Below, one piece after another: positions 13,701 to 27,527 of a stretch of 64,000 nucleotides of DNA; within the stretch, counting starts at the first letter, position 1, and each line of letters begins with the position of its first letter. Both the position numbers and the translations under genes were made by a program. The stretch spans positions 186,001 to 250,000 of the forward strand of contig JAQGEQ010000048.1 in NCBI GenBank assembly GCA_034620365.1, given 5' to 3'. This DNA comes from Pegea sp. RAD2-039 (Eukaryota; Chordata; Thaliacea; Salpida; Salpidae). The notes beneath the pieces are model-generated. The model had not been told where the DNA came from. It did not search any database and was given only the letters and a program-made list of their open reading frames with translations.

Positions 13701-14580
13701 TTATAATTTTAGTTCTTTTAGCAATGTCTGAATTAAGAATTAGGCATACTTAGAACTCTTAATATTTTTAAAAAGTTACTACTTTTCTATTATGTTTGAC
13801 TATTATCTTTAGTACTTAGTAAATTATAGGTACATATATAGTTACTACATCATGTTTAAGTTTAGAAATTAAACTTTGAATTTTTCCCATTGTTCAAATT
13901 CTTATAGTTTCAATAGCTCATAAAGATAAAGTTTTTAATGTGACTTTTATCTTTAAATATTAAGATAACTCATTTATAGTTTTATTTATTTAGATTGAAT
14001 AAGTAATCAGCAACAATTTGCTTAATTTGTGATATTAATAAGTTTGTTGATTAGCAGCTAAATTTGTTTTGATTTTTACTTTTCATGAATTTATCTGTTT
14101 TAACAATTTTTTTTTTATAAATAATAAAAAAATGGTTTTGATTTATGTTAGTGATGCAAGCATCATATAGACAAGAGTTTTAATTGATTAATTTTCCATT
14201 AATTTTATTGTTTCCAGTTGTCAGACAAATATTGTGTACTTTTGTTAATGATAGTGTGTATGTTTCTCAACAATACTTTCTAGTATTCAATCATTAAACA
14301 TTAAAAGATTTATATTATTTAGGCAGCATTTATTCTTAATTTTTATCAATCTATCTGTTTAATTATATTATTTTAATTCTGTATGTCTGTGTGCATAATT
14401 TTAACCATTTTATAACTTAAAAACTTATTTTTATAGTATATCCATTAAATTTTATTAGACTCATGAATATGAACAAGTATTTTGTTTTTGATTTAAGTGA
14501 ATCTTATTTAAATGATGTATATTTATTAGTGTTTATTACATTGGATCATTGAAGATAAAAATCTTTCCTTTCACCTTTAG
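10772..14580. other. Long AT-rich spacer between connexin and RICTOR
   Basis: About 3.8 kb between divergent genes. It should hold the connexin promoter and its missing first coding exon (ATG plus about a dozen residues including the conserved Trp), but I could not find a convincing one. No RNA gene or repeat was recognised. A strong 3' splice site (ctttcctttcacctttag) ends it at 14580. Confidence 0.4.
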
Positions 14581-14600
14581 AGTGTTCCATTTTTGGACAA

Positions 14601-17600
14601 ATGAGGTCTTCTAGACTACCTTTTAAAAGGCCTACTCTCAGATTTCAATCACTTCAAAGTAAGACCATGCAACAATGATTAAATGATTTAGATGTAATTA
14701 CAATCTCCTAAGAAATTTTTCAACATTTTGGTTAATCTTAAACAAATTAAAGCTTTTGTAGTTTCTAAAATGTTTGTCTAAACATGTTTTTGTAGACTTC
14801 TTAAATGTAATTTATTGTTCTAATCTGATTTGTGATGTTTTTATTCAAACAGATAAGACTGAAAACTTGGAAAGCTCTTCATTTTTAGATGCAACGAAAG
14901 GTATTGCAAACATTTTTGTTAGCAATTTGTCACTTGTTTTGTAAAGCTATATGTAAATTTCTATATCCTGAATCTATTTTCCTTAAACATTCATTGATTT
15001 TTCAGATCCTAATGAGAGTTTAGCAGAGATTTTAAAGAATATCAGCATACCTTCAGGCGTGCCAACTAATCGGAAACTTGCTTACCTCAATAGTTTAGTC
15101 AAGGTAATCAATTAATGGTTTTACAGCAAAGATAATCTTTTTAAAGTGTCATTAACAATTTGTTTTTCAGGTTCTGTGTAATCTTAATGACATTTCCTCT
15201 CTTGCAATCTCTATCGAAGTGTTTATGCTTTGGTAAGATCGACGTTTCAAATCAAATCTTTTCCAAAATCCACTTTTTTAATCTTTTAATAGCTTGAAAG
15301 CTTCCTTGATTTCGGAGTCTAAGGAAGTAAGAGCTGGCACTGTAAGAGTTCTGCGATACATCATCAACGACCACGATACCATGCTAGTATTTGAAAAACA
15401 CAATTTGGATTATTTTGTCACGAGGTTAGATCAGTAGAAAATTCACCAACTTCATCAGACTTGTCACAGATGCTTAGACATCAGCCACTTTAATGAAGTT
15501 GAAAGAATTCAGGCAATTCGTCTCATCCGCAAATTAGCTAATCTTAAAAGAAGAGAAGAAATTGATTTGCAAACTACTCCAGTTGTTCCTCGATCACTGG
15601 TTGCAAGTATTGTGTCTGTGTCTTTAGGAGGAGCTGAAGAAAGAGATCGTGTCTACCGAACATGTGTGGCTGTGCTCTGTGAATTAGGTTGGTTTTTTTA
15701 CTTCTAAATTTGTACAATTTGAAAATTGATCTCTCATTGGTTGTTTTAAAAGGGTTGATTAAATATCTAAACAAATTAAATGAAGTTTTATATTTGCACA
15801 ACATTAAATGATACACAACAATGAATTCCAGAACCATCTCTTCTAATTGTATTTCCCAGTTTATTAGTTTTTCGAAGTTTCTTAAAATTGAAAAATAGCT
15901 GAAATCTATTTCCTTTCCTGAGCATTTTCATTATCTACAAATTTTTCTATCAATCTATCTTTCTAAAATAATTAAAACATTTTTATCATAAAACATAAAA
16001 TCCTTGAAAGTTGGAAAACCTTGATTTGAAAATTGTCAATTATATTTCGATATTTTTATTGGTTTATAGAATAAATTTCTAACCAAGTTTAAATAGAATA
16101 TTTAAACTAATTGATGCCTAATTTCACGAAAGTTGTTTTCTCGTATTCAAATAAAACTTTACAAATACGTTTAAATTATTATTTAAATCAAAATCTGTCG
16201 TAAAATAAAAGTCCAAAAATTCTGATAATTGTCTTGAATTTATTGAAAAACTAATATTTACAATAATTTATATTATTTAGATAGATAGTTCTATACACCC
16301 CGTAAAAGTCTGTCACTGTAGGTTTGCAAAACACTTGATCATGAGTAACATCAAGCCAATTTATTAAGAGTTATTTTTGTGGGAAAATATTTGAAATGTG
16401 TTTTTTTACAGCTCTTATTCAGCCATGGCTAGTTATCGAATGTAATGGAATATTGGCACTCACTAATGCTGTGATGGAATGTCATTTATACCAACGAATA
16501 AGTGAATGTGTATCAATGACTTTGATTTTTCTTACTAGTCATCCAAACAAGAGGTTTTCGACTTCACTATTTGGTTTTTTTATGTTCAACTAACTTTTTT
16601 ATATCGCTCATCAAAAACCTTTTCATAATTTTTTTTATAATTATGTTTCTGAACATCAATCGTCTAGTTGAAGTTTCTAAATGATAAGATAAAAAACTAC
16701 GATAAAAATAGTTGCTAAAACATCTTGTTTCTTTTGAAAGATTTAATCGGTAAATTTGAATAAAGTTTTTCATTTTATGAACAGACCTATAGATGAAATG
16801 TTTCCAGTTTTGAATGCGGCATTTGCACCTTACACAGAACTCAACTACCGACTTCGGATCAGTAAAGATGAAAATAGTTTCAGGTATCTTTTCTTTCTCT
16901 CATCTCAAACTCATGTTGGTTAATATGACTTCATCTTCAATTGAATACAGTCACCAGGATCAGGAAATGCTTTTCATCGCTAGTAAGATGGCTATTGTAT
17001 CTTTGTTTCGAGTCTGGGCAGGTATCTTTCATATAACCACCTCCATGATTAGTTCTTTTGTTGAAGCAATTAAAATATCTCAGCCAAATACACGGGTTAG
17101 TTTTCTTTCATTTCTATTAATAACTTTCTAAGTGAATATGACGAAAGTTGTTAATTACTCGATAATATTAAAAGCTTCTTTCTAGAAAGCGATTTTTTCC
17201 ATTTTGTATTCTTTATTTTATCTGAATGAACCATCATGGGGAGAAGATTTCGACGCAGCAATGAAAGAATCATGTAAGAAATTGGTTTGAAATGTTTTGT
17301 AAACAAATTAGATAAATTTCCTTTCGATACAAATTTATATAGATCTGATAATTGTTCATCCTTTTATTAACAAATCGAATTATTTGAATTAAAACTTTGT
17401 TGAAACAGTAAAAAGTGGAGTTAATTGAAATGTTTTGTAAGATTTATTAACGTAATGATCCATTGCAACTTGTAAATACATTTGCAAGTTCTATTACACT
17501 AAGATTAATATTTGATTGATAAAATGTTCAGTTTTTCAAAAGTTTATTTATTCTAGAACAATAAACCTTTCAAAACTAATTCCTGTTGGCTTTTTAAACT

Positions 17601-20600
17601 CTATAAACAAGTTGATGATAAACATGATGCTACTAAATAAATATGCTTCAATTTATCCAATAACGATCTTTCTAGTGCTTCTTTCCTGATACTAGGAACA
17701 ACATATTTGTTAAAATCTCTCAGCAGATTTTCAAATATTTCTAGTTTTGAATAAATGAAATAAAGAGAAGTTTTTGAAGGAAACTTTTATTTATGACAGT
17801 AGCTGTTCAGTTTCGCGACAATTGGCGACTTTCAGAAAACTTTGTAGCTGCTGAAGGTGAAGCGATAGTGGAACGAAAAAGTATCTGTAGACCTGATCTT
17901 GTCTCTTGCTATCTATCTTTAATTTTGTCAAGATTTATTGATGTTGGAATTCTAGAGGTAAGTAAAAAAAAACAACAATTTTAGCTATTAGTTGAATAAG
18001 TCGACTTGGAAAAAGTTTTCAAACTTTTCCAGTGTTGTTGAGTAACCTTTTAAATGTCAAAACCCTCTTCACTTCACCGTTTGTTGTTGTCTCTTCTCTT
18101 CTTAGCTCAAATTATGTTTAAAGAGTTTTTTTTCTTATCTAACTCTGATGTCGTCGTAGCTAATTTGAATATAGATTAGAAGTTGAACTTTTGATGAATT
18201 AAATTAATGAAAAAAATTGAAGAAAGTATAATCGAGGAAATTAATATATTTTTCTTTCGATAACTTAAAAGTTCAAATAGTTCACGTCAACCTCACCACT
18301 TTTATTTATTTGCGGTATTATGCTTGTAAAATATTTATATACTTAAGTAATCTTCAATATGACTTAAACGCAAAAAAATTTACAAAGTTAGCAAAAAAGT
18401 AATCTTATGAAATCATTAAATACTCCCAAATTTCTTTCTACTTATTTCATTTATCTTTATTATTTTACTTTCACTAAACAGTTAATTCAATAATTTCGAT
18501 GTTAAATTAGCTGTTGATTGAAAAACAAATCATTTTCTTGATGGCTTTTCAAGTCTTCAAATTTCCTTTCAGCTTATTTTGTTCTAAATTATTTTCATTT
18601 AAATCATTTGTTTTTTATATTCAGAAATATTTAGAAAATCTTTTAAAATATTTATCATAGTTTATATCGTCTAGTGAAAGTTAATTCAATCAGAGATACA
18701 AAAGCTTCATTAATATTGAGATTTTATCGAACAAAAGTTGAGAAGAAAGACAGAATAACAACAAGTTGCTTGTAGTAAATAAGCTGCAATTGAATTGAAA
18801 GTATTTTCATTATCATATCAACTTGTCAAGGTTTCTAGTTCAGGTAAACATTAAAAGATGTTCAAATAGTTGAGTTAGATGACCTTTTTCAACTACGATA
18901 ATCTCTACTTTAACTTTTCATTTTATCTTTTAAATCATCTCTCGATCATTACTGATGAAGATTGAAATTCTTTTTCTACAGATTCTTGCAGAAATTAGCA
19001 TCAAATCAGATGAAGCCTCTTCTGTGTCTGCCATCATTTTGCTTGGATCTTTACTTAATTTATCATCACAACTTCTACCTCAAAGTGTTTCGGCACAAAA
19101 TCCCAAAGTCTCATCATCCACTCGCTACTGGGATCAGATCTTGTGCCAACTCTTACAAAGCTCTTCGTTTTCGCAATTAGTCGAAGATGAAAGGTAACTT
19201 ACTCATCAATTTATTTTCAATCGATTTTTTTTGCGGCGTACCTCCCAAATTTCATTTTTTTTCTCTTACTGCAAGTATTTTAGGTAAATAAATTTTAAAC
19301 ACAAATATTCAAGTGGAAGGTGACAGGTTGTTATTCTTCAAATAATCTTTTCTTCATCTCTTTCTTAGCCTATAAACATGTAAAAAATTCAACAAAATTT
19401 TTTACGTAAAACATTTCGAATTCTTTCTTTTAATCAATAATCAGAGTAAATTTCTTTTAAGATATTTGTAATTTTTCAATAAAGTTTGTATAAAAGTAAA
19501 AAAAAACAGAAATCAATTTATTGAACAAATATCTCAGAAAAAATCAGAAATAAAAAAATAAGATTTATTCTGAAAATTAAACCAATTTTCTAAAGAGATA
19601 GATCTAACTTCTTCAATATGAAAACAACAAAATATTTATTTTTAGCATTTTTAATATTAGCTTGGCAACAAGTTTAATATTTCCTTTTTCATCTAGTCGG
19701 AAATACTTAGCCGTCAAACGACTTTGTAAGATACAGTCAGCATACAGCAACGTTCATCAAGCTCATAGTATATACCTAAAAAGAGCTATTAGCATCCACA
19801 GTCCATGCCATCATCCACACGACACTAGTGAACATCTAACCGACAATCAGTCTACTAGAAGGTTTTTTTTCAAGAATTTTTTATTTGATTTTTGTCATAT
19901 TAACATATCAGTGGTTTTATCAATTTTTTATTAGTTTTATTCACCCTGCCAGTTTTGAAATAAAAGTTTTACTCACAAGCTAGTTGTTGTTGTTATTTGA
20001 CTAATGTATAATTAAATCAAAGTCAAAATGTAATTAAAAATCAGTTTCTTGTATTCGTTCTGCAAAACAACATTATGTTTGCAACAAATATTTAGTTCAA
20101 ATAAATTGACGGAACGTTTTATTAAATAACAAACTTCAAACTCAGTAATTGGAATATTTTCTGCAAATCATTTAACTTTCAACTGATTTGTTGTCAGCAG
20201 CTTACGACGTAAACGAGTGATTACTATTTGGAAAGATTCATCTCAAAATAAAACTGTTACTCTTATCAAAACTTCAAAGGTATTATGTTTATGAGACTTT
20301 CTTCTTCATCTTCTTCTATTACTGGATGCAATTTAAATCAATTTGATCTTTAAAGTTTTTTTATTTTGTTTTGAAGAGCTTTCCGACTAAATGTATTAAT
20401 AAGTTTTTATTTAAACAGTAAAAAATAAGTTTAAATATTTGGTTTATTTAGATATTAAATAAAATAGTTTGAAATATTTCATATCTTTGCAGTTTTGAAG
20501 TTTTAATAAAAGCAAATATACTTAAAATTATGAAATAAATATTGAAAGAAATTGAATTTTCAAATAATTCTCATCATAATATTTCTTACCAGCTTTTAAA

Positions 20601-23600
20601 CATCAAACTAAAACCTCTTCAGATTAGATAAAATTTTCTAATATTTCATATAATCACTTTGTGCTTGTTTTTAAACTGATCTTATTTTCTCTATTGACAA
20701 AATTTTGTTCAATTAAACATTCATTATTCGACTTTTTAAATGTTCTTTAGTTTACCAGCGAGTTTTCCCTATGGAATTGGGATGTTTTGTACACAATCTT
20801 TTCCAAATCATCCCCTAAAACCTTCTTAAGATCAAACAACGATCTTGTAAGAAGATTTCTCACTCGAGTAACAGATTACTTCTCGCCTCTTAGCGACCAG
20901 TTTTGTAATTTAGACTTAGAGAAGGAAGGATGTTTTGATAAAAATAGGTGAAAACTTAATTTTGTTTTTTTCTTCGTGTTTTTTAACTTGATTGATTGAT
21001 TTATAATCAGTTTCTAATAAAAACTGGTTGTTATTGAAGTAGTCGAGTCTAATTATTAGTGTAGTTTTTAAAATCACTTTGAATTTAACAATATACAAGA
21101 GCTGTATAAATAAATGACAAATTTCCTGAGTTGAATTTTCTAATCATCATTTGTTGTAGTTTTAATTTAGTATTTTAAACAATTTATGTTATTTACTAGA
21201 AAGAAAGTAAAAGTTGCTCAAAATTTACTTCAATTACTTTCAACTTGTGATTATGAAGTTCGAAATTTAGGCAAAAATCTCATCAATGAAATTATTAGCT
21301 CTCTCAAAGAGGTGACTTGCTCTTTCCTCATTTGTAGCTTCATTTTTATCAACTGATTTATCAGATGAAGGATAAGTCGGTGACAGTATTTGAAACAACC
21401 TACAGAAGGGAATATATCTTTATTATTGGTTCGCTGTCATCAACAGCTTCTGGTCTTCAGTTGATGCATCAATGTAATGTCTTTAACTAGTAAGTTGATG
21501 TCGTATCGGCTTTATCGAGCTTCATTGGTAACTTTTGTTGAAGTTTTATGAGTTTGGCGGTGGAGTCGACTCCAGATAATGTAATCAAGCTGCTGGTATC
21601 AAGTCTTTATTATTGCAAAGACAATGACTCTGTTAAAGTCCTCACTAAAATTATTAGTGATTGTTCTGAGGTAATGGAAATGTTTCATTCTGTTTGCTTT
21701 CAGTCAGATGCTTTTATAAAGTTTGAAGAGCTTTCTGCTGGTGTGAATCGATTATTTGAGATATTTTTGTTATTCTACAAAAATAGAATGCAAATAATTG
21801 ATGTGAAATTGCTGTAGAAAATCATCATTAAATTACCAGCTTCCAATTGTAACAAAATCAAGTTTTCAATCCTCTAATTTCAGCTCCTTCATTAATTTAC
21901 TTTTTTTTTTTTAAGCACCGAACAAATTTTTCATTTTCAGATAAAACCAAAAATATTTTTTTCAACTTTTTAATAAACTCATTTCTTCTCAAACCAAAAT
22001 CAAAACTTCTTATATAACTGATACCAACAAACTATTAATCAAATTTATTTGCAGAAAGCGAAGATCTACACTGCCACTTATCTACGCATTATACTTCGTT
22101 GTGATCCCACTAGCTTTTCTGAATGGGGAATTACATTAATAATTTCCTTACTTCATGATGAAAGTAGGGCAGTAGCCTCACAAGCACTTGATATTATTGA
22201 TGAAGCTTGTGATAATGCAGTTAGTATCATCTGTAAATCCTAATTCGAGTCTTTAATGAGTCGAAACAAAACTCTTAAAAGTCACTTTCTCGATAAATGT
22301 CAAACTTGAAGACCTTGTTGGATATTTTTAACTATTTTTAAATAATTGTTTTCTTTTTTATGTAAATAAACTGTATCCACTACCACGAGCAAATATTTGC
22401 TGGTTGTTAACAAATTTGTTGTTGTGGTAGGAGTTACTGGAATTAGTAATATCACTACATCCGCCATTACTGTGCTTGGGAGATTCTGGCGTTTTTTTAA
22501 CTTGTCGTTTCTTATCCAGTCCAAAAGGTTTCTATTACCTCTTATCAAATAATTATCTCAATAAAGAGTTTGATCAGTGAGTAATCTAAATGAAATTTCG
22601 ACAATGAAGTAATGAAGATGTATGCAGATGGTGGAAAAAATATAATGACTTGTATGTGAAGCATGTTGAAGATTTACTGAAAGTCTCTCTTACAACTCAT
22701 GAACGTTTTGTAGAAGGAGAAAGTTTTGTTCGTCGAAGCAACTCCAAGTAAGTTTGAAATTTCCAATCATAGCTCAAAGTTTGATTGAATCATCTTAGAA
22801 AACATCAGAAGCCTGTATTTCTTCCTTCTCATTTATATGGAGAATTATGTAAATTAGAAGAAGGAACAAAACTAATTGAAGAACGAGAAATTGTCCCAAA
22901 ACTTTTTACAAAACTACAAAAGTTAATTGAGAGTTCAAACTTGTGTTCTGATGATGATGATTGTTGTCTAGTTAAAGATGAAGGCAACAAAAGTTGTTCT
23001 GTGGATCATAAAACTCTCATTGACATCAAATCTTGTTTGTGGGCCCTCGTAAGTTCTATTTACTTCTAAATTATTTACTGTAAACTTGTTTTTTTTCCAT
23101 TTCAATGTTTTTCTTCGTCATATCCTGTTTTTGCAGTAGAGTCTAAAACAAGTTAATATTTCTTTTTCAAATCATCTTGCTTGGTTGTAGGCTCACATTG
23201 GTTCATCTGTGTATGGATTACAACTCATTAAAGACTTGAATGTTGTTCAAATGATCAATGAACTTTCTCGTCGATCTAAATTTACCTCAATCCGTGGAAC
23301 AGCTTTTTACTGTCTCTGTTTAGTTGCTCAAACCAGGTCAGGTTTACAACTACTTGCACAATGTCAGTGGCAGGTATGATCAACTTCTCCTCCAAATAAT
23401 TTCTTTTAATATTTCATGAATTTTTTTAAGTGGTTATTTATCTAAAATTTCTGAAAAAAAAGAAAAAAAAATGTTTTGAAATTAAGCCTGACTGACGTGA
23501 TTTAAAGTTATTTCGAGATAAATATAAAAAGTTGATTATACTCAAGATCAAATTCAATCAAAATTATTAATAATTTAAATTCATTTTAACTTGTTCATCA

Positions 23601-26038
23601 AACAATTTATTTTTGAAGGGATTACATAAAAGTATGCATCGCGCCACAGCTTTTGATGAAGTCGATTGTTTAAGTCGGAGTATATCCACCATCACTCTCA
23701 ATTGTCAACGATCTGTTGATAATCTTTCCACTCCAAGTAAACTTCCATCGACCTCCGAAAAGTAATTTTCCAACAATTTCTTCTTTTCTTCAATTAACTT
23801 TCATGTATAGAAGCAGTCCTACTGCAGCTTCGTCTCCAGCCAGCTTGTCTTCTACAAAAACCTCCTTGTCGTCATCGAGCACTTTGTTAAAAATCAAAAA
23901 CTCACCAAGTAACATTTTATCACACACTAATCGAACATCTAAATGATGACGTCATCACTTGCAACAGACCAAGAGACTTTATCACTAAGTTTCAATCCGA
24001 TGACCAACAACATCAGATCACCGCGTCAGATGAAGAAGACAAATGGATTGAAGCCTGTGAAGAGTAGGGTCCGAGGTTCGTTTAATTGATCAATTCGATG
24101 TCTTCTTTGAATTTATTTTGTTCCTAAGACTTCCTCACCTCTGTAAGGAACCCAAATCGAAAGTCAAAAGTAAGTAGCGAGTTCAGAAAGCATCTTTAGA
24201 AGATTGAAAGTGATTCTACAGAAGAATTCTGCATTAGAAGAGAGGTCTTCACGCGCTGTATCTTCTACTATCGCTCATTTTGAGCAAAAAACCTTCAATG
24301 CCAATAGAAACACTTGTCAAAGCTTGCGGACCGAGGACCGGGCCTCAACTAGTCGAGGCAGGTCCACAAGTGAAAAGATACTGAAAGATTTGCATATTTG
24401 GAACAATAACAATTCTGGGATAACTTCGCTGCAACGTCGCGCTTTTTATGTCGCTGATCACTGTGAGATGTGTTCCGCATCTCGAAGACTTCACAGCTCA
24501 AAGTTTGACCAAAACGCTTCACTCGATGAACGGCGCGCTAGTTTATCTCTGCGGGAAAAAATCACTCCATTCCGGCGACAATCTGTCAAATCCACTGATT
24601 CCTCACACAATCGACGTAATAGTGTCGACAGCAAAGGTGCTACATCCAACTACAAAGACTGCTCCTGCCCTTGTCATCGTCTTGCCTCTCTCGATTATGT
24701 GACTCCTACCTTCACCAGTAAGTTACTTTTAAATCAACAATTTTATCTAATTTATGTTGCTTTCTGAAGACAAGCAACATGATTGGAGTTCATTTACTGA
24801 TCCTCAGATGGTTGATGATCTGTAAGTTGATCAAGTTATTGAGCGATAAAATGATTTTGAAGACACACATTTGATCACAGAGATCGAGATGGAAGTTCTT
24901 GCTCCTTTCAATTCTTGTCATCTGAAAAAGAAATTATGAAATTACGATACAAAGGGATATGTGTCCCAAACTCAGTTGGCAACTTCTTCAAGGTCCTTGA
25001 TTGGATCAAGATTTGAGCTTTGATTGAATTTCATTTTTAGACATCTTTTGAGCGTGATGAAGATAAAAAAAAGTCTGAAAGCTCTTCATCAGATGATAAA
25101 CTGATCTCGTTTAGTTTCTATGATCATACAACTTTACAAGTGAAAGATCCTATGAAAAGTACGATGAAATCTTGATGATCCCCTCATAATTTGCTGATTC
25201 CACAGAAAATGTCGATCAGTCCAACTTTGAAAATGATCTCCTCGCTGTAGTCAAAGATTTTGATTATAGAAGACAAAGCCACAAACTCCATCACATCAAA
25301 TGTCTCACAGAGTTAGATACTTCGCTATCAAATGATAAAAAGTTGAAAAATCGAAGGAACCCTGTTTTAGTACCTCACAGCTTGCTGAGTGAATCCAGTG
25401 ACGTCAACAGCGCGATCGGTCAGTTATTATTTCTCTTTAATTGTTTTGAAGTAAAAATATTTTTCATGATTTAATTTTAGGTGAAATTTCATCAAGTGAA
25501 ATTAAAGCTTTAGTTCAAGAAGAAATCCACCGCCTTGTCGTCAAATTGGGGTCTTTTGTTGGTGTCAAAATTCGTGAAACTTCATTATTGATGTACTTTA
25601 AATCGTTTAATTGACAAAAAAACATTTTAAAAATTCTTAAAAAGTGGAAAAAGTTGTTCCTTTTCCAAATCAATAATCTCTTTTAACTAAATTACAGCAA
25701 GATATTTAGTAAATATGTTCAAACATTTGAGCAGTTTAAAAGAGAAGCACCCGGACGCTTTCAACTCTGTTGGCTTGTACTGTCAGATCATGGAAGTCAT
25801 CTGCAGTCACCGTTATCGTTTAACTGCTCGCCGTTTCATCCAGGAACTCTTTCAAGACGTCAAATTTTCTGAAGTAAATTTAAGATACTTTTACTGACTG
25901 ACAGCGTCTTTTAATGTTCCTCTAAATCTTTTTATTAATTAACTTTTTTAGGTATACGTCGAGGCTCAAAAATCTTTACAATCAATAAATCTGGTGACTT
26001 GTAATAACAAGTCGGCTGCTTTGCAAAAGAAAACTTAA
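14601..26038 (+). CDS. RICTOR: RICTOR, mTORC2 scaffold subunit, 35 coding exons
   Basis: Obligate partner of mTOR in complex 2, which phosphorylates AKT, PKC and SGK. Exons: 14601-14658, 14853-14900, 15006-15103, 15171-15232, 15293-15424, 15470-15687, 16412-16553, 16785-16883, 16951-17095, 17186-17273, 17800-17957, 18982-19193, 19646-19861, 20198-20279, 20751-20947, 21200-21311, 21365-21489, 21544-21670, 22055-22219, 22431-22576, 22628-22747, 22799-23048, 23191-23373, 23619-23761, 23811-23908, 23968-24075, 24129-24169, 24222-24717, 24770-24821, 24881-24992, 25041-25158, 25206-25418, 25481-25561, 25698-25873, 25952-26038. These give 1635 residues against 1708 in human. Landmarks: NEVERIQAIRLIRKLA, KMAIVSLFRVWAGIF, RDNWRLSENFVAAEGEA, QALDIIDEACDNA, SLWALAHIGSS-type repeats and RRFIQELFQDVKF near the end. 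The Ser-rich exon 28 has basic phosphosite-like motifs (RRQS, RRNS near residues 1309-1325). Introns go down to 45 nt. Confidence 0.97.
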
Positions 26039-27520
26039 AATGCTCTCTTCTTTTTTCTTCTACAAATCGTGCCTCAAATGTTGCTGCTGCTATCTATTCG
26101 ATGAAGATATATTCATTCAACTAACAAAACTTATTCAAACTTCAGTTATCCGCCCAAACTATTCCCACTGTCGTTAACAAAAACACTTTCTTGTGGGAAT
26201 TGATTTTTTTTATTTGTTGTATTTTATCCAAATATTTTTTTGGGTTCTCGTTTTTGTTCTTATTGATTTTTATATGATCACCTTAGCATACAAATACTTT
26301 ATCAGGTTGTTTTTAATATTTTCTTTCTCCAATAACGCAAAGATCTGTTAAAGTATGCAACATTTTATCTCGCTAGTATGTTTATCTACTAATTTTATTC
26401 AATAATTTTTCGCATCAAACTTTTTCCACTTTATTTTTACTGCATATGGTTCTGACACTAACCTCTTCTGAAGTTTTTTATTTTAACAAAAAAATGTAGA
26501 TGAAATGAGTTGGAATAATCACGATGTCAACTGAGTTTGTTGATCACTTGAATACATGTAGTGATCTTATTAAATCCAAAATTACTAGATTTATTATTTA
26601 AGAATTTAAGATAAATCAAGTTATCAATAAATTAATGAGATCTTTCAAGAAGAGTTCATTTTAGTTTACATATTCAGCTAATATGATGTAAGACATCTTT
26701 GGATGAAGTCTGTTACTAAAACAACAACACGAAAAGCTTCTTGCAGTAAGAAGCAGTTTGTACTTTTGCAAAAATTTCTGCATTAATTTGCTCAATACTA
26801 ACTTATATGTTTTTTTAAATTACTTTTTTCATTTTAATGATTTTAAAAACGATATTAAATAACTCTTTGTCTCTACAACTTGTTGGTGGTTGTATAATCA
26901 TTGAAAAACTGTTTGCTCTATCAAAACCTCAATTTTCTTAGAAAGTATTATATCAAATATCACCTCACTCATGTTTTATAAGAATTTGTTTTCTTAAAGA
27001 AAGTCAAACCGATAGCAACCTCTTATAGTATTATTTGATGAATTATATATTTTAAACCTTTTGCTTTAACACTAAATCCTCAATTAGTAATACTTCAAAT
27101 TAAAACCTACTGATTAATTCTATTTTTTTGTTAGTGCAATCGTGTTCTTGTTTTTCATTAAATCCGACATTCAACAAAATTGTCTTTTTTATTTGCCATC
27201 AATTTGAAAAACGTTTTAAAATCATGTTTAATTTGTGAATAGTAAAACCTTCAGCTTAAGTTATTATTGATTATTCATTTATAAACAATTTATTTAAAAA
27301 ATAATGTGAACAAAAGCAAATCTTCTAACACGACCTCAACTATTTTGTATTAACAATTTTTCTCAACAAGCTTTTGATGACTTCATTTTAATAAAAAGAA
27401 ACAAAATTTGGTTCAATCAGTTTATTATTAAGTTATGGTAAAATATTGCAAATAGCATTTGCTGAAAAGGATAAAAAATTAAGAAAAATAGTTACTAGAC
27501 GTGACTTAAAACGTTGTAAG
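26039..27520. other. AT-rich sequence downstream of RICTOR
   Basis: It holds the RICTOR 3' UTR and intergenic DNA. I see no coding exon, RNA gene or clear repeat. No single poly(A) signal stands out. Confidence 0.4.
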
Positions 27521-27527
27521 TTAAGAA

